A DNA stretch of 64,000 nt from Galerina marginata (Eukaryota; Basidiomycota; Agaricomycetes; Agaricales; Galerinaceae): assembly GCA_023014335.1 (NCBI GenBank), contig JAECYW010000029.1, positions 606,647 to 670,646 of the forward strand. Direction: 5' to 3'. This document shows, piece after piece, positions 35,729 through 49,100 of this stretch. Numbering within the stretch: the stretch's first letter is position 1; each line of letters opens with the position of its first letter. The position numbers and the translations under genes were made by a program. The notes under the pieces were generated by a model. The model searched no databases. It worked only from the letters and a program-made list of their open reading frames with translations, and was not told the DNA's origin.

Positions 35729-38700
35729 CGCAAGGAGAACAGTAACTCTGGTGTTCTCTCCAAAAGCACTGGTCTTTTGAGCATTACTGACGATCGACAA
35801 TGTATAATGCGGTCGGTGCGGACCTACGCGCTTCGTCTGGGGGTGCAAAACCATTCCGAGCCGAATTGTCGTGTTCAACCTCGACGCGAGAACAGAAGAT
35901 TCGCAAGGACTCTTAATGTGGGTAAGAAGGTGGTATTCATAGCATGGGCCTTGTGGATCTGGAACTATGTGAGAAGACTCTCATTCATTACTTAGGAGGT
36001 TCCGCTGAAGTGTCCTGTTGGCTTTGAGAAAGCAGAAAAACACCCCGGGATGGGATCGTGTGATCACGATCGCTAAAATCATCGCGACAGGTCCGGATCA
36101 ATACGAAGCAAGGTCTGACAACCTATCGGAAAGAAGATACATTCGAAAACACCTACAGCTACTGCTATGCCAATATACTCGAGCTCCTGATAGCCAGTAC
36201 TTGTAGATACTGATTCGTATTCTAACAAAGAGGCCCTTATTGTCCTGAGGTTTGCTAGCGCGTCCAAAGCAGACGCGTCAGACGCGTCGCAATCCATATC
36301 ACGTGCCTGGATTATTCGCCTGATCCTGGAGTTACGCCACGTCAGACTCGTTCCGGGTCCAACCACTATCGCCACTGCACACTCGCCGAATGCCAACCCC
36401 CAGACTGCCGTGTAAACGAAGGTTCGACAGCTAAACGGGCTCAGAGGATTGGATCGGGCTAGAAATATGTGTTATAGAGCATCCCACGGGTGAGTACATG
36501 AGGGCGGACTCAAATTAACTAAATGTTCGGTTATATATTGATCATGCATGTCTTGCTGTTTTTCTCTTTTCTCATATAGTACCGACTGATCCAGGATTGA
36601 CGCTTTATGCACAGACCTCCCACAACCTCCTTGTCATTGTTTCTGACCCAATGCCATGGTCACATCCTGCGAGTACTTCATGCGCCAGTCAGAGTTCATC
36701 CGACGATGCAATCATTCGTCGTTAATATTCAATGCCCATGTCTTTCACACCGGATAGCGCTTCCCCATCTCCGCTTTCCTCGCCGCCGTCCCCAGGCCCG
36801 GATCTCGAAATCAACTGGCCTCTGCTCGTACTTCTAGGTGTGCAACGTGTTGCTGTACTTTTAATATACAAACTCTGACTTCCTCCAGATACGAAAGGAA
36901 GAGCCTTAGAATGCATGAGTTTTACTCGACAATTTTGGCTCATGTCGATCATTCCGATAGCTTCCGTTATCAGCCCTCCGACTCAATGTTGAAGGTGGCG
37001 GAGGTATCCACGGTCTGTCACTGGAATATTGTCCTGCGAATCGCGTTTCTGAAGTGCTTCTAAGTTCAAAATCTCTGGCGGACGAACTCCCGAGGGATTA
37101 ACGTCCCGATCGGTAAGATCTGTTCATTCTAAGTTTGTCCTTTCGATGTCGTTTTCCATATCATTCGTTCAGCCAGCCTTCACTTGGCAAAATCTCTGTG
37201 CTGCCCCTGATTTCTGTAGCGAGCGTCCCACCCCTTGCCCTTGTCACTCGTGTTTCACGGCTAATGTAATTTTATTGCAGTCGTTCTCAAGGCATCATTG
37301 TACTGGCAGGCTGCAGCTGGGGTATCTCTATCCCTCCTTGTGTTATCGACGCGAGTCCTGTAATGTTTAACTCTAGGTGCTACGCAACGATACCGAAATG
37401 TTCATTACTCATCGTCGTCGTGTGTCCGGGTTGCGGTAGATGTGCGTTCTCTCTCGATCATCGTCTATTTGTCCTTTGTATGTTTCATCGTATTTCCTGC
37501 TCGTATATGCGGATTGAGCTACTATCTATCATTTCAGCTACTGCAACCCATCAAGGATGCAATTTCAACTCGTCTCGTTTGTATTTATTGCTCCATGATT
37601 GAAACGTCGAGCTTTGAAGAGCGGTATTTTCTCGAGATTTCTTTTACTTCGGTAACCCTCCTTTCTCGTTTCTCCGTCTTCTTTCCTGATTCGCATTCTC
37701 CAGAAGTACCGAAATATTCATATCCTCAAAGCTTGTGCTATCATAGCAAGGCGGCAATTTGTATCGCCTGCTTCTGGCTCTGAAACTGCGCAAGTCTTTG
37801 TACAACGAACTTGTTGTGTTTTTGTTTGTGTTTCTCTTGTTCTTTACCCATCTTGTTCGCGCTGACCTTTGCGTATCTTGTCCACTGGAAACACGCGGCT
37901 CTGGTGTCCCGAATTGCGAAACCTCCGCGATATGACAGACTCGACGTGGCCTCGACGGCGAGATCGGTACCCATAACTCCGCCGTCACTTTTAGAACTCA
38001 TCCGAGTCGGTGTTAGGTTCTCTCATCCTGCATTATGCGCACCCGCTCCTGGTGTATTTTGACGACACTCCGATCCCTGTTACATGACTCGAATCGTCCA
38101 AAGCAACACGCAACATAAACGTCAATCCTGCCCTTCGGGAAATACATTGTCGATAGAGCGATCATGTAATTAATAGTCCTTGCTGATAGAGGTTAGTCGG
38201 ACGTAATGTAGTTGTAGACCTTGTATCATCCGCTATTTGAAATTTTACATGCTACGAGGCGATACCGGGCAGCCCATGAATAAGTCCCATAAACTGGAAC
38301 GCTCCTGAGAGGCCCCCCCTCATTGGTCAATCTTAATCTTCAATGAATCCACCTTCTACCTAAGCACATAATTCAGTTTGTCTGTTAGTGACTTAATCTT
38401 TTATCCGCAGGAGCTTCATATTCCCAATGATGGATGCAGGTCCAGGACGCGACGCGACGGCATCACGGGATCAACCATAAAGAAGCTTAGGTAATCGAAA
38501 TCACTGATCAAGCTGATCAGCGCTGCCCTTGACGCTGCCACTGCCAGCGGCAGCGATGCAGGTTGAAGACCAGACCATACCCACTAACCTTCTCCTCATC
38601 GCCGTCCCCCTTGAGTACATTTCTCAGCAACCAAAGAGCATAGCCACCCCCGCGTTTTTGTGTCGCTGCAACCAAAATATGAGCCACTGCATGTCCTCGT

Positions 38701-40155
38701 GAGCGTTTCCTTTTCCGCCCTTTAGAGTACACTTTCTTAGCCTTACTTCCGTACCTAGGAAATAGATACCTAAATTATAGTCTGAAAATCACGTTGGTCG
38801 TACGTGTCGAGTCCCCTCTCATATTGTTCGCTTATTCTCAAGGCTCGTCGATCGCGAGATCGTACCGTCGTGCGTCATGCTTTGATCATGCTTTACCCCG
38901 ACAATAATGGGGAAACTCGCTTACATGAAGCTCGGGCTGGGCCAGTGAGGGGTGGACGTTGAACTTTGAGCGTGACTTTTGTCCTCTATCGGTAGGAGCG
39001 ACTTGATGTGAAGTTTGCGCATCCTGGGCCAGCCTGGCAAATTGCAGAGGATCTCGACTTCGACAGTGACCCATAATTCCGTGTCCATCTGGCTTCCGAC
39101 CATCTACAAAAGAGAGCACGAAATTCCTGCCTTTCCCGATTTCAGAGGAAGCACTGCGCATGGCTTCGATTGTCCGAATGAACGAATGTGTTCAAATGGT
39201 ACCACTAGGGATTTAGGCTTATATTTGGCTACATCAGTCCACACATAAGTCCATCTCATCGACTTATCAAGTCCTTCTGCTCTCTCAGTCGTCCCAAACG
39301 AACCTTGAAGGAGATTTCCAGCACGTTCTGCTGAGGAAGACCGTCCCCTGGACCCCCGCTCTCTTCAACACCCGTGTCAATCTTGGCTGCAAGGTGGAGG
39401 CCGGTCGTATATTGGATAGGCCTTAATATATGCGCGCTAAACACGCCACAATGGCTCCCAGCTTTCAGTAAACTATAACTCCATTCACATGGGATATCGA
39501 GCCTTCAAGGAGCGGTTTACCAGCGCCGGATCTTTCCTCTCTTCAGAAACCCCTTTCGCATGGTACGTGCTAGGCTACGAGGTCGATTGGTGCATAGATC
39601 TCGACGTTGAACGTTACCATAGGGGTGATCATTGCGTGTTTGGATCTTTGGGACAAAATCTTGGACAGAACCGACCATCGTAAGTGCTTTTCTCGCCTTC
39701 CTTTTCCGTTCGTTAACTAATCACAGCATCATTGACGCCGGACGGAGAACACAATTCGAAAACGCGGCCAAATGATCTTTGCATTCGCTCTGAAGCCTGC
39801 AGTGAAAGGTTTGGTCCTAGCCGTTTATTTTTCTTGTCCCATTTTTGGCTCGGAAAATACTTGATTATTCCCCGTTACAACAACTGTTTTGTACCGCGGA
39901 CGAAATCGGCAGTATCATCGCAGATAGTATTGGGGTACGGTAGGCGCTTATAAAACTCGCCACTCTCCAGGTTCCACAGAACTTAAATATACCTTATTGT
40001 CAATCTGTAATTTAGTATATCGACTAATATTTAAAAAGTTCCATCGACCATCCCGCCAGAAATCGCACAGGCCTCCAAAGATGAACTTTCGGGGTAAATG
40101 TTCAATGCATTGAAAATTAAATCTTTACGAGCTTACCCAGATCCATAAGTTAAAA
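35729..40155. other. Region without a recognised gene
   Basis: Many short frames, none convincing. A plus-strand frame from about 36734 encodes a Ser/Pro-rich start and then a hydrophobic stretch. Between 37260 and 38060 several plus-strand frames contain hydrophobic runs such as IIVYLSFVCFIVF, so a decayed or unusual membrane-protein gene is possible. A two-exon frame at about 39489-39776 (intron with GTAAGT and CACAG) would encode about 83 residues without a known relative. Confidence 0.35.
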
Positions 40156-43100
40156 TCACTCCTGAACATTCCCAAAACCGGTAGAACAGTTCAATTTTGC
40201 AGCGATTGGGGGTGATCCACTTCGCATGTAACAAATTTTCGCTTGGCGGCATGTATCATTGCACTATTTGGAAGAAATCTTGTTAGAATAGGCCATTCAC
40301 TTAAAATAGCACATACTGGTCGCGTGAGCGCAGATTGGCGACCTTGGTTCAAGGTCCAAGTGTCAACCAGGCTGGGGTTATTGAGGAAGCCTGAAGTTAG
40401 CATCAAATTGTTAATATGTAACCGCACATGGGTCTAAAGTGCATACTCTCAGTTACAAAATGCCACCACGTCGCATCTAAATTGGAGGTCAGTTCAAACT
40501 AGGCTGCAAGGGGCAACTAGAAATTCGCGTGGCAGCTTGCGTGCTTGCGTGCACTTACGCAACACCATTGTGCGCAATGGCACGCAAGTCTGCTCAAGCT
40601 GCGTGCAAGTATATAGCATTTATTGAGGTTGACCGGCCATTTTCTCTGTATTAATTTACGGCCATCTATGTTACGTGCTTGATATACATATCCACTCATT
40701 CAAACCAATGAGTAGCATATCCATAAATTGGCCATGAAATTCTACTCAGTGACTTCAGAAGTTCAGAGAGCCGGCCCATTACCGGCATACCTTCTGCCAT
40801 CAAATTTGAATCAACTCCGCTAGCCACTTGCTTGTCGGAACAAGCCGACATCCTAAGGCTTGTTTCAAGCTTAAAATAGTCGGTATTTAAGATTTGAGAC
40901 GGTAAACATGTAATGTTGGGTCTTTAGATTCATCGGGAGAAAGGAATTGCATTCAAAGTTCAGCCCAAATCAACCGGGAGGCAAATCGTCTGCAAAAAAA
41001 CTCGGACTGACGTGTGAGAATTGCCTATTCACACGCTGTTCCTAAGCGCTGGAGTTTGCCAATATCGCGCGATCGCAGTGTAAGAGGAATTTCTTGAAAC
41101 ATCTCTTATAACTATGGAATAGAACTTTACATTTTTGATGTAGACCTCCATTTCGGGCATTGGATCAACTAATAAGCAGTTTATTTTGACCTCAAGCAAG
41201 TCCAGTATTAATTGCCGGTGCTCTTTTGCTATACGCTGTCCAGACCCCGCTAATCAAGTTTCTATCATACATACGCGCACACTGAGATGCAAATGCACGT
41301 CTCGCAGATGCACACAGCCTTCCCGCAGATGCACGCAGCCTTCCCGCAACTGCACGCAGCCATCACGCAACTGCACGCAGCCATCCCGCAACTGCACGCA
41401 CCTATCTCGCAACTGCACGCAAGTGTCTCGCAACTGCACGCAGCAATTTTTTGAGCTCACGCAGATGCCATGGCAATCACGCAGGTACACGCAGCTAACT
41501 CTCGAGTGCACGCAGACGCACGCAGGAGCACGCGGCCATATATTTCATCAGATTACAATTGGTGAGGCCACACAGGAGACCGTTGGCAGTCCACGTAGAC
41601 TCACATCGCCTCAAACTCCACATTTTGAATGAAACAACATGTTAATCATTGATCTAAAGTGTACCAGTGCCAATATCCTGTTGTGAGGGAGATCAGCGAA
41701 CAATTCTAATATATTAAGCTCGTTAGTGCTAATGAGCCCGACTTTGATGGCGGTGCATTCCATCCCGCATGCTCAATACTGATGCGCTTTACCAGTTCCT
41801 GACTTGATAGGTTGTTGACTATTCCTCAAACAAAAACTGAAAAGAAATTCATTCGGAGCCGGATGCGATAGTGAGAGGCATAGCTTTCACCGGACAGTCA
41901 TCATTCCTTGATTCCTGTGCCTTAGTATGTCTGCATGCTGGCTCTACCTCGCAACTTCTGTACATAATTTTGACGGTAATACTATAGGCTTCCAGAATTC
42001 ATAGAGTGCGAAAGGTAAGGTATAACGTTGTAAAGCATAATTTCTTTTTACTGTCGAAGATCGCAGCTGAAATAAGCTTATCAACGGCCGGCGCCTAGCA
42101 CAGCATACTATTACTATCCGAATTTTGAATTGCATTTACTTCCGTCCTAGCTACCTTGCATCCCCAATCTTTGCTCCTCTAATTGCTCCAAGCTTACTAT
42201 CAATTGGTGATTGATTTTACAGAATACTTCCTTTGGTTCAGCATGATTTTCAGCGTATTTAATGGCCACTTCTCGTCGATGAACTATAGTTCTCCACACC
42301 CTTCAGTATTCTTGCGATTTTTTACTCTCAAATTCTTCCAAGTACTGTTCGGCGGACTTCGTTGATTTCGCACTTTCAAATCAATGGCCTTCGTACGGTC
42401 TTTTCTTCTCGGATAATTACAAAGCTCACTAGCCCAAAGGGGTTTATAAAACATATTTACAGTTACTTTGTTCCGGATACAGGCTCTAATCGAGCTGAAG
42501 TCAACTCTCAGTCATCCCTCGAAGGCTATATCCCGTTATTGGACACCAATGGTTTGTATTTTACTCTATGATCCAATCTGTCTTTCATAAAATTATTTCC
42601 AGGTCAGATAGAAGGCTATATGAGACAACCACCTTTGCCACAACCAACTGGACCTTTGACCAATCAACCAGGTGTGTATTTTGTCAGTTATCTAAATTAT
42701 GGACTGAATATATTTTTCTTTGAGTAGAAAATTTACTTGGTGCCTCAAGTTTATCCCAATCAAAAGGGAGAATACTTTATTCACGGACTACTGACGGCTG
42801 TTTTGTGCCAGTTTCATCAGAAACCCTTCCGAATCAACCTGCTTTCCAAACAAAGTCCGTTGAGCCTATCAGCAAGCCTATGCATAGCGCATGGGATGGG
42901 TGGCCAAATGGTTTATTTCATCTGGATTTTAGCCTTGAGGAGTACAAAGCATCGGATAATCTCAAAATTCATTGGGCTAATAAAGCCAGCGGCGGCGACC
43001 GCACTGGCGACGACCTTGCTCTAACCTGGGAAAAGGGTAAAAGAGCGACCAGGCGATGTCTGGGAGTTTGCGGTACCCCAACCCGCAACCCGCCGGGGTT

Positions 43101-46100
43101 ACCCCAACCCCTGCCATTGCCTAAGTATCACTTTATTGGTGTACTTCAAAGCATTGCCCATGAGGCGGAAGAGCGAGGAATTTTGATTGAAGACACAATG
43201 TTTGCCGGGGTATGTTCATTTTTCAACATCTTGAATTATTTGGCTTTACAGTGAATGCAGGTTATGGATTTCAGTGAAGCTGAACGCTCTGGATTCATTC
43301 TCGGATTCATTGAGTTCTGGACCCTGCGCTCAGACGATAAACGCACTCCAGATCAGCTTCGAGTGGCTGCCGAGAAATTATTAAAAGGATGTCAAGAACA
43401 CTATCGCGCTGGTGTTACTCGCATCAGCCGCATCAGCGCTATTGTACCTCCTGACATGGCCAGTGCTTTTAAAAATCGGGCACTTGGACTTCTAAATGTG
43501 GCAACCACAGAAGAATTTATTGAGCGTGCGATGCTCCTTATTCGCGACTTTCCTAAACTCCAGTCTTGGATGGAATGGTGGACTCGGCCGGCGCATGCAT
43601 CCATGCTATTCAAAACAGAACGAAAAATGGATATTGAAATTTGGGACTCACTTCCGGATACCAACAATGCAGAAGAGGCAATGCACTGGAAGCTTTATAG
43701 GGCTGCTGGCCGTAATCATGCATTTATGGAAGGCCTGAAAGCACTCTATGCAGTGGCAGCCTATTACCAGCGCCTTTTTGAAGCCACCCAAAGTAAGCTG
43801 CGATCATTATCCTACACTTTATCAGAATATTAATGTCTTGCTCACTACTGAATAGAAGGGATTCCAACTCGTTATGGCCAGCCTGAAGTTTGGAAGGTGA
43901 CTGCCGCAAATATTGGGCGAACAAAACGTTCTCGCGGTGAAGGTTCCAAAACCAAAAAGCAGAAAAAGAACGATGGTCGCCCGCCGGATACTTCGAAGGA
44001 GCTTCTGGGAACAATCAAAACAAAGAAATCTCTGGCTACCGCCAAGACTGCCATGACTTTAAAGCCGCTTACTACTTTAACAAAGGTAGCTGGTCCATCG
44101 AAGAAATCTTCAGCTTCGCTGGAACCCATGTTTGGGCCACCAAGTTATCCGTGGAATGCGAATTCCTGTTGGCTGGATACTCATTTAGAACTTCTATTTG
44201 TCTGCACAATGCGGGATTTCGAAGAATTTTCATCTCTCTTCGACGATGTGGTTCCTCGGGACTCTGGGCTCTATGCATTGTTTACAGCATTGAACTTACG
44301 GATGCTCATTGATGAAGACGCAGATAACGCAAAAGTGTCACTGGCTTTACGAAAGCATAGAGACGACTTTCGACGAACCCTAAAGAAAGTAGGAGCGATA
44401 GATCAACTCACTAAGAGCCATTCTTTCTCAGTAAGTATTTTTTGAATTGATACCTCTCCTTGAACTGATAGCCAATTCTTCTAGGGGTGGTTATTTCATA
44501 TCCTTCGACCTCAGGAGCTCCTCCCTGGTTCGATACCTTTATTATCATATCTATATGGCTGGCATTTTGACTTCCATTACTGCACTGGTCATCCCGAAAT
44601 CGGGGGATACCATGTTGAAATTGTCCAACCACACCGAAAAACGGAACATTATATTACGGACGACCTTCACACGCAATATGATGGTCGTTTTCAGGACTGT
44701 TTCCGTGATCTCATCGCGCTAAACAAGGGACCTACTCCTGCCGAAACCTGCTGGCGTGTAAAGGATGGTATTCCACTTTGTCCAGGAGAAAGGATCAGTT
44801 TCAAGGAAATAGTCATTTCTTTGCCTATTGTTCTGGTTATTGAAATTCCAGCCACCGAAAGAAAAACCTGGGACTTTAGCGAGACTCTATCCCTGCTGCT
44901 GGACGATTCCTCAGGTGGCGAACATGGACAAATCTATGACCTTGTCGGTTTTGCCTTTTTTTCGAGTGACAGCCGCCACTTTATTTCTCGATATACCACG
45001 CCAAACGGTATGATCTATACATATGATGGCACAAGGCATGGCGGGTATCCGATACAAGAGCTGCATGCAAGCTTCGAGACCCATCTATCTGGAAACATGG
45101 CCAATATTCCGAAAGACTACTCGGTTTACAAAGTTTTTTACCATCTTCGCGGTGGACTTGAGGCGCAAAAACGGTTCTACGAGTTACGCCTGGAAGAACT
45201 ACCGGACTATTTTGACATTGGTTTTCGACAATCTACCGCGAAGGAGCTGCCGACGGTTTTCTACACTCATGACAATTTTTCTCCACTTCCCCTTGCGGCT
45301 CGGAGAGCGTGGACACTCAAGACAAATACAGTCGAATATGTTCGCAAAGAAGTCAATGGAAACACCAAGACAAGAAGCCATAGCTTCAAGTTGGACTCCC
45401 AGCATTCACCTTCACATTCTCCATCTTTACCAGACTCCCTCTTTGAAATTAACTGCCGCTGTGGAATGAGCGGCGATGGAAATTGCCTGTACCGAAAGGA
45501 AGATGGAGAAGCTATACAATGTGACGAATGCGAATCGTGGTCCCATATTGCTTGTCAGAAGGGTGGTCGAGCCGATAGGCTGGGCGACAAAGACCAGTTC
45601 TTATGTGATTTTTGTGACCTAAATAGTCTTCCAGGTCTAGGTATCAAGAAAGCGACACGGGTATCGAAGCGCAGGTATTTAAATTGCCTATTTTTATAGT
45701 TCTTATTGACAACTCTATTGGATTCAGGCAAATGGAGGAGAGAACAATGTCACAGAAACCACTTCCGAAACGACTTAGGCGGGGCCGTGGAGCCCTGGCC
45801 CGTCACGAGGATTTCTGGTACCCTGTTCGTCTCATTCATTTCATGGGTAATGGACTATGGAAGTTGCGCTGGTGGCGAGGTTGTCACTTTAAAGACCCGG
45901 GAAGGGTTCCGGATACAACATCTATCGTCGCTCAACAGGACATCGTTGATTCACTCTGGAATGATAGAACAGAACGGCGAAAGATAAGGGTAAGAAAAAT
46001 ATTTTATGCATTCAAATCGATTGATTCAATCTTTCTTAGCTGGGGAAATGGACGCACTCATGGGAAGTCTTAAATTCGGAAGATATCCTTGCAGATCCAT

Positions 46101-49100
46101 CGTTAATACCCTATAACGAGCGCGTCCACGCAATCCTACAACCCTCAAAAACAATACTCTACCGCCTCCTTCACGAGCTAGAGACAGTGGACAATAACGA
46201 CGTGCCTGCAAAGAAATGGATTGAAGACCGAAAGAAAAGGATATCTCAATAGATTGTCCCCTTCGTCGGAAGCCTTTCTTTAACCGAGCGAGCACAAATT
46301 GCAAACTGGTTCGAAAACCATATCAGCAAGGACAAGAATATTCGGCACAGATGGATTACATTACTACCTATCGCACATGCTCACACCGCCTTTATCGCAA
46401 CCGTACTGAAAGAGGAGGACAAAACTTTGCCAGAACCGAAATACAAGAAATACAGCTACAGGCAACTTCTTCAAGAGGCATGGAATATTCAGATGAAAGC
46501 CACAGCATCAGTCCTCATCGATGTTGATGTCGACCGAGATTGCCTCGACCTCCTCGAGGAAGAAATGTTCGAGAACTCGGCTCGGGCAGGGGTTGCTGGT
46601 CACTTCCAGTGGGGGTTAGATGCGGGGGACCACCAAGCCTATCCATACGAGAATATTCCATCGCAATGGGATCACGGCGACCGAGATGGGAGCGAAGGTG
46701 AATTAGAAGTGCGTCTCTTTTATTTGATTCACGAAAATCTAACTAATGGCTCACTCTAGCAAGGACCCAATTATATTACGGTCGAGGCTGCTCTGAATTC
46801 AAATGTGGCAACTAACCAAGTCCCGAAGCCCAGGCCACTCAAGAAACGAAAGCTAAAAGCGGATAGCTATATTACTACGGCATAAAAGTAGACAAATAGT
46901 TTAGTTAACATATGGTAGACCTCCAACACGATATCCCGTGCACGCAAGCTCCTTATGCACGCAAGTGATGTTATCAATGGTTTGCGCAGCTGAACATGGA
47001 CTCACGCAGGTGAACGCAAGCGCACGCAACCTGCCACGCACTTCGGCGCAAGCTCGCACTCGTGCACGCAGTTGCCCGCAGGCCACGCAACCTGCCACGC
47101 GAATTTTACCGTGCCCGGCTGCAAGGACAGTTTTCGCTAACTTAATGGAGCCGTTTCAGGCCAGTCAAAGCCTCCACCATAGGTTTCGCGGGTACTGTAT
47201 TCAAAATGGTATCTGAAGCCGAGTTGTGAATGGAGTATTAAAGTCGAATTTATCGAACTCACGCAACGCCTACTTCGGTTTGGTTATCTAGAGCTTTAAA
47301 GCCGTCAACGTCGGCAAACCACGTATACGCTTCCATAACACTGAGCGTCGTGATTCCTAGGTAAAATATAATAGTAAAGTGGGGTCCAATACATACTCGA
47401 AAGTCACTGGGTCAACTTCGTACATGCTAAATCCTATAGCCAATTGGTTAGTAAAGGTACAAGTTCCTTGTGACGTCTCCACGAACCAGAGTTCAACCCC
47501 GCAACAGGTGTAACAGAGCCGCCGACCCAGGTGGTTGTCAATGCTGTCGTGTTATCTATAACAGAAGCGTTTTTCCTAAATTTCTTAGATATCAGCTCCC
47601 ATGTAATTTTTTGGGAGGAAAATATACGCACGCGTAGTAGATATAACGGACTTCGTCATGGATATGCCCCATAAACACGTTGGCGATGACATGGGGAGAG
47701 AAGCGGTCGACGATTTGATAAAACAAATTAGGACTGTTAATGAGGACGGCGGTTCCAACCCAGCCTTGAGTGGGTAAATTGATTAGTCCTTCAAATTTGA
47801 CAAACATTATAAATAAGTTCAACGGCAACGAACCAGGGAGGACGTGTCCGAGAATCCATACTCTCTGCCCGGCATCCTCCGCGGCCTGTAACTCATCCGT
47901 CAGGAAACGCAACATACCACTCACGTCAGGATTAGTGGTCTGTATAATGAGGAATAAATATACAATAGGCCGTTAATGCTAGATAGACATGTCCACTTAC
48001 GTTGATAAAGCTTCGATATTGAGTGATGAATCAATTGAAGCCGGGTTACATGAAGCGGTATCCCGAGATAGCACTCACTTGAACCAGCTGAGAAAGAAAG
48101 GTTGGTCAACCGTAATTTTACATTTAGAAAGGGCAAAGAGAACTTACTTGTCCTTGTACCAGAAATCGGTGTTCAAACTAATCGAAAGTTAAAGAAACAT
48201 ATGGCAAAAACTCGAGAAATTGACGCACGTTATAATCTTTAATCCAAATGGCGTAATAGTAGAGTAAGCCGAATATCTACATAGGCGGTAAGCAAGTGGA
48301 TTGTTCCATTGGAGTATCATTGAGCTTACCTGGTTTTTGAGGCCTTGGCAACGTCGGGTGAAATCCAGCCTTCAACCTCCCACAAACTATAGGATGAATG
48401 AGTGAATGAGCAAAAAAAATAGGACTAAAGCATAACTAGAGTTCCTACTCCGCTAAATGCCCATAATCCCACTCAAATTGGTTCGACAGAGTTTGTGGTT
48501 GAATACTGTGTGGCGCGTCGAATGCTTGTGGCCAGGTGTCATGGTTTCCCTATTCAATTTTATTAGAATGTCCCAAAATTCGCAGAGAAAACCAGACGGA
48601 CGCACCATCACAGCGTAAACCGGACCCGCGAGATAAGCCTTAAAGAGGCTGTATACCGCACTTTCCACGTATTCAACATAGGCGCGGGATAGTTGGTTGT
48701 CGTTATCATGTGAAGTGAGATCACCAGTGAAGATCGTAAACGCGTTCTTGTTCTCTGAAGAGGCGTTCATTTTTAAGTACTTGCTACACACGAATTGAAT
48801 CGATCAGTTATGGCGAGAACTCACTGGCTCCTCCATGGTTTGTTCCATTTGCTGTGCCAGTTAAAGGTCCGATAGCGTGCATAACCGCGCTCGCCAAGTT
48901 CCACGGAGTGTCGCACTCAAAAGAACCAAATCGAGGAGCAGGTAGCAAAAGCTGGCCGGTGGACGAGCTAAAATAACATATGTTACCTGTTAGGGAGATT
49001 TGACGGAAGGAAGGAACCCTCAAACCTGACACCAGGCCGACAACAAAGGGCATTCACGCATTTGGCTTCTGATCCGATAGTATAGCCTGTGATGAGGACA

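Larger units (their letters stand above)
40511..47116. mobile_element. Mutator-like DNA transposon inserted in a sphingomyelinase intron
   Basis: The left end begins GGGCAACTAG and the right end, read inward on the other strand, begins GGGCACGGTA. Both continue into AAATTCGCGTGGCAG and then TTGCGTG one base later, matching at 27 of 33 positions. The 9-bp sequence GGCTGCAAG directly flanks both ends (40502-40510 and 47117-47125); a 9-bp duplication is typical of Mutator-like elements. The inner flanks of both ends are rich in the word CACGCA. The element carries one large gene on the plus strand, opposite to the host gene. Removing element and one duplicate restores a 50-nt intron. Class assignment rests on duplication length, ends and the zinc segment of the encoded protein. 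Confidence 0.85.

Noticed and set aside
41280..41460. Possible CRISPR array
   Set aside because: Units are direct tandem copies without unique spacers, and the organism is a fungus.
41254..41511. Minus-strand frame encoding repeated CVQLRD units, resembling a repeat protein
   Set aside because: It is a by-product of the 21-bp array inside the Mutator-like element; period 21 keeps several frames open on both strands.
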